DNA of 5,976 bases from an uncultured Synergistales bacterium (GTDB lineage Bacteria > Synergistota > Synergistia > Synergistales > Aminobacteriaceae), in the NCBI GenBank assembly GCA_905236605.1, contig CAJORD010000037.1, forward strand, positions 1 through 5,976, written 5' to 3'. The position numbers and the translations under genes are program-made. The notes below the pieces were generated by a model, which worked only from the letters and a program-made list of their open reading frames with translations, ran no database searches and was not told the DNA's origin. Below are positions 5,941-5,976 of this stretch, piece after piece; positions within the stretch are counted from its first letter, which is position 1, and each line of letters begins with the position of its first letter.

Positions 5941-5976
5941 AACTGGCAGTGGTCTGCTCTCCCGTGCGTACCCCGC
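5941..5976 (-). rRNA. rrf: 5S ribosomal RNA, 3' end only (runs off the right edge)
   Basis: Read on the minus strand, the segment holds GGGGTACGC, then GAGAGCAGACCACTGCCAG. This corresponds to the end of bacterial 5S rRNA: the helix IV/V region, the GAGAGYAG motif of loop E/helix IV, and the final GCCRCCA-type strand that closes helix I with the 5' end. Only the last ~35 nt are in the window; the exact 3' end (5941-5943) is estimated. A terminator follows directly, which supports this as the last gene of an rRNA operon. Confidence 0.8.

Noticed and set aside
1..5976. Mobile element, phage, CRISPR array or tRNA
   Set aside because: No transposase, integrase, regularly spaced direct repeats or tRNA-like cloverleaf could be recognised; the genes have uniform base composition and ribosome binding site style.

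Overview
The window is a compact, moderately AT-rich bacterial segment. Every recognisable gene is transcribed from the minus strand, that is, right to left in these coordinates. Strong GGAGG-type ribosome binding sites, short intergenic gaps and the protein styles suggest an anaerobic Bacillota (Firmicutes) type organism, possibly Negativicutes. That placement is an inference from general appearance and is not proven by any single marker here.

Right to left along the direction of transcription: the window opens inside the last ~35 nt of a 5S rRNA (the end of an rRNA operon), which is followed by a well-formed intrinsic terminator. Next comes a promoter with a GC-rich spacer and a three-gene unit: ridA (enamine/imine deaminase), an ABC transporter ATPase of the FbpC/PotA class with a C-terminal TOBE-like region, and a 624-residue fused permease with two EAA-loop membrane domains. 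The gaps are 18 and 6 nt, so this is almost certainly one operon, and it is closed by a second intrinsic terminator just after the permease stop. No substrate-binding protein is encoded in this unit.

About 110 bp of intergenic DNA follows, with the look of a decayed short dispersed repeat. A second transcription unit starts after it: a tandem-domain carboxymuconolactone decarboxylase family protein, a classical short-chain dehydrogenase/reductase and a flavodoxin, with gaps of 16 and 18 nt. The promoter has near-consensus hexamers (TTGACT and TATAAT) separated by an unusually long 20 bp. An imperfect 18-bp dyad starts inside the -35, which is the architecture of MerR-family activated promoters. 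A GNAT-family acetyltransferase begins 45 nt after the flavodoxin stop and runs off the left edge.

Taken together, the first unit looks like a metal (probably ferric iron) or small-anion uptake system plus a metabolite-damage repair enzyme. The second looks like a small redox/detoxification cassette, probably induced by an electrophile or oxidant through a MerR-type regulator encoded elsewhere. I see no mobile-element gene, CRISPR array, tRNA or clearly new system. The most interesting points are the two long-spacer promoters, the repeat-like element, and the transporter operon that lacks a binding protein.
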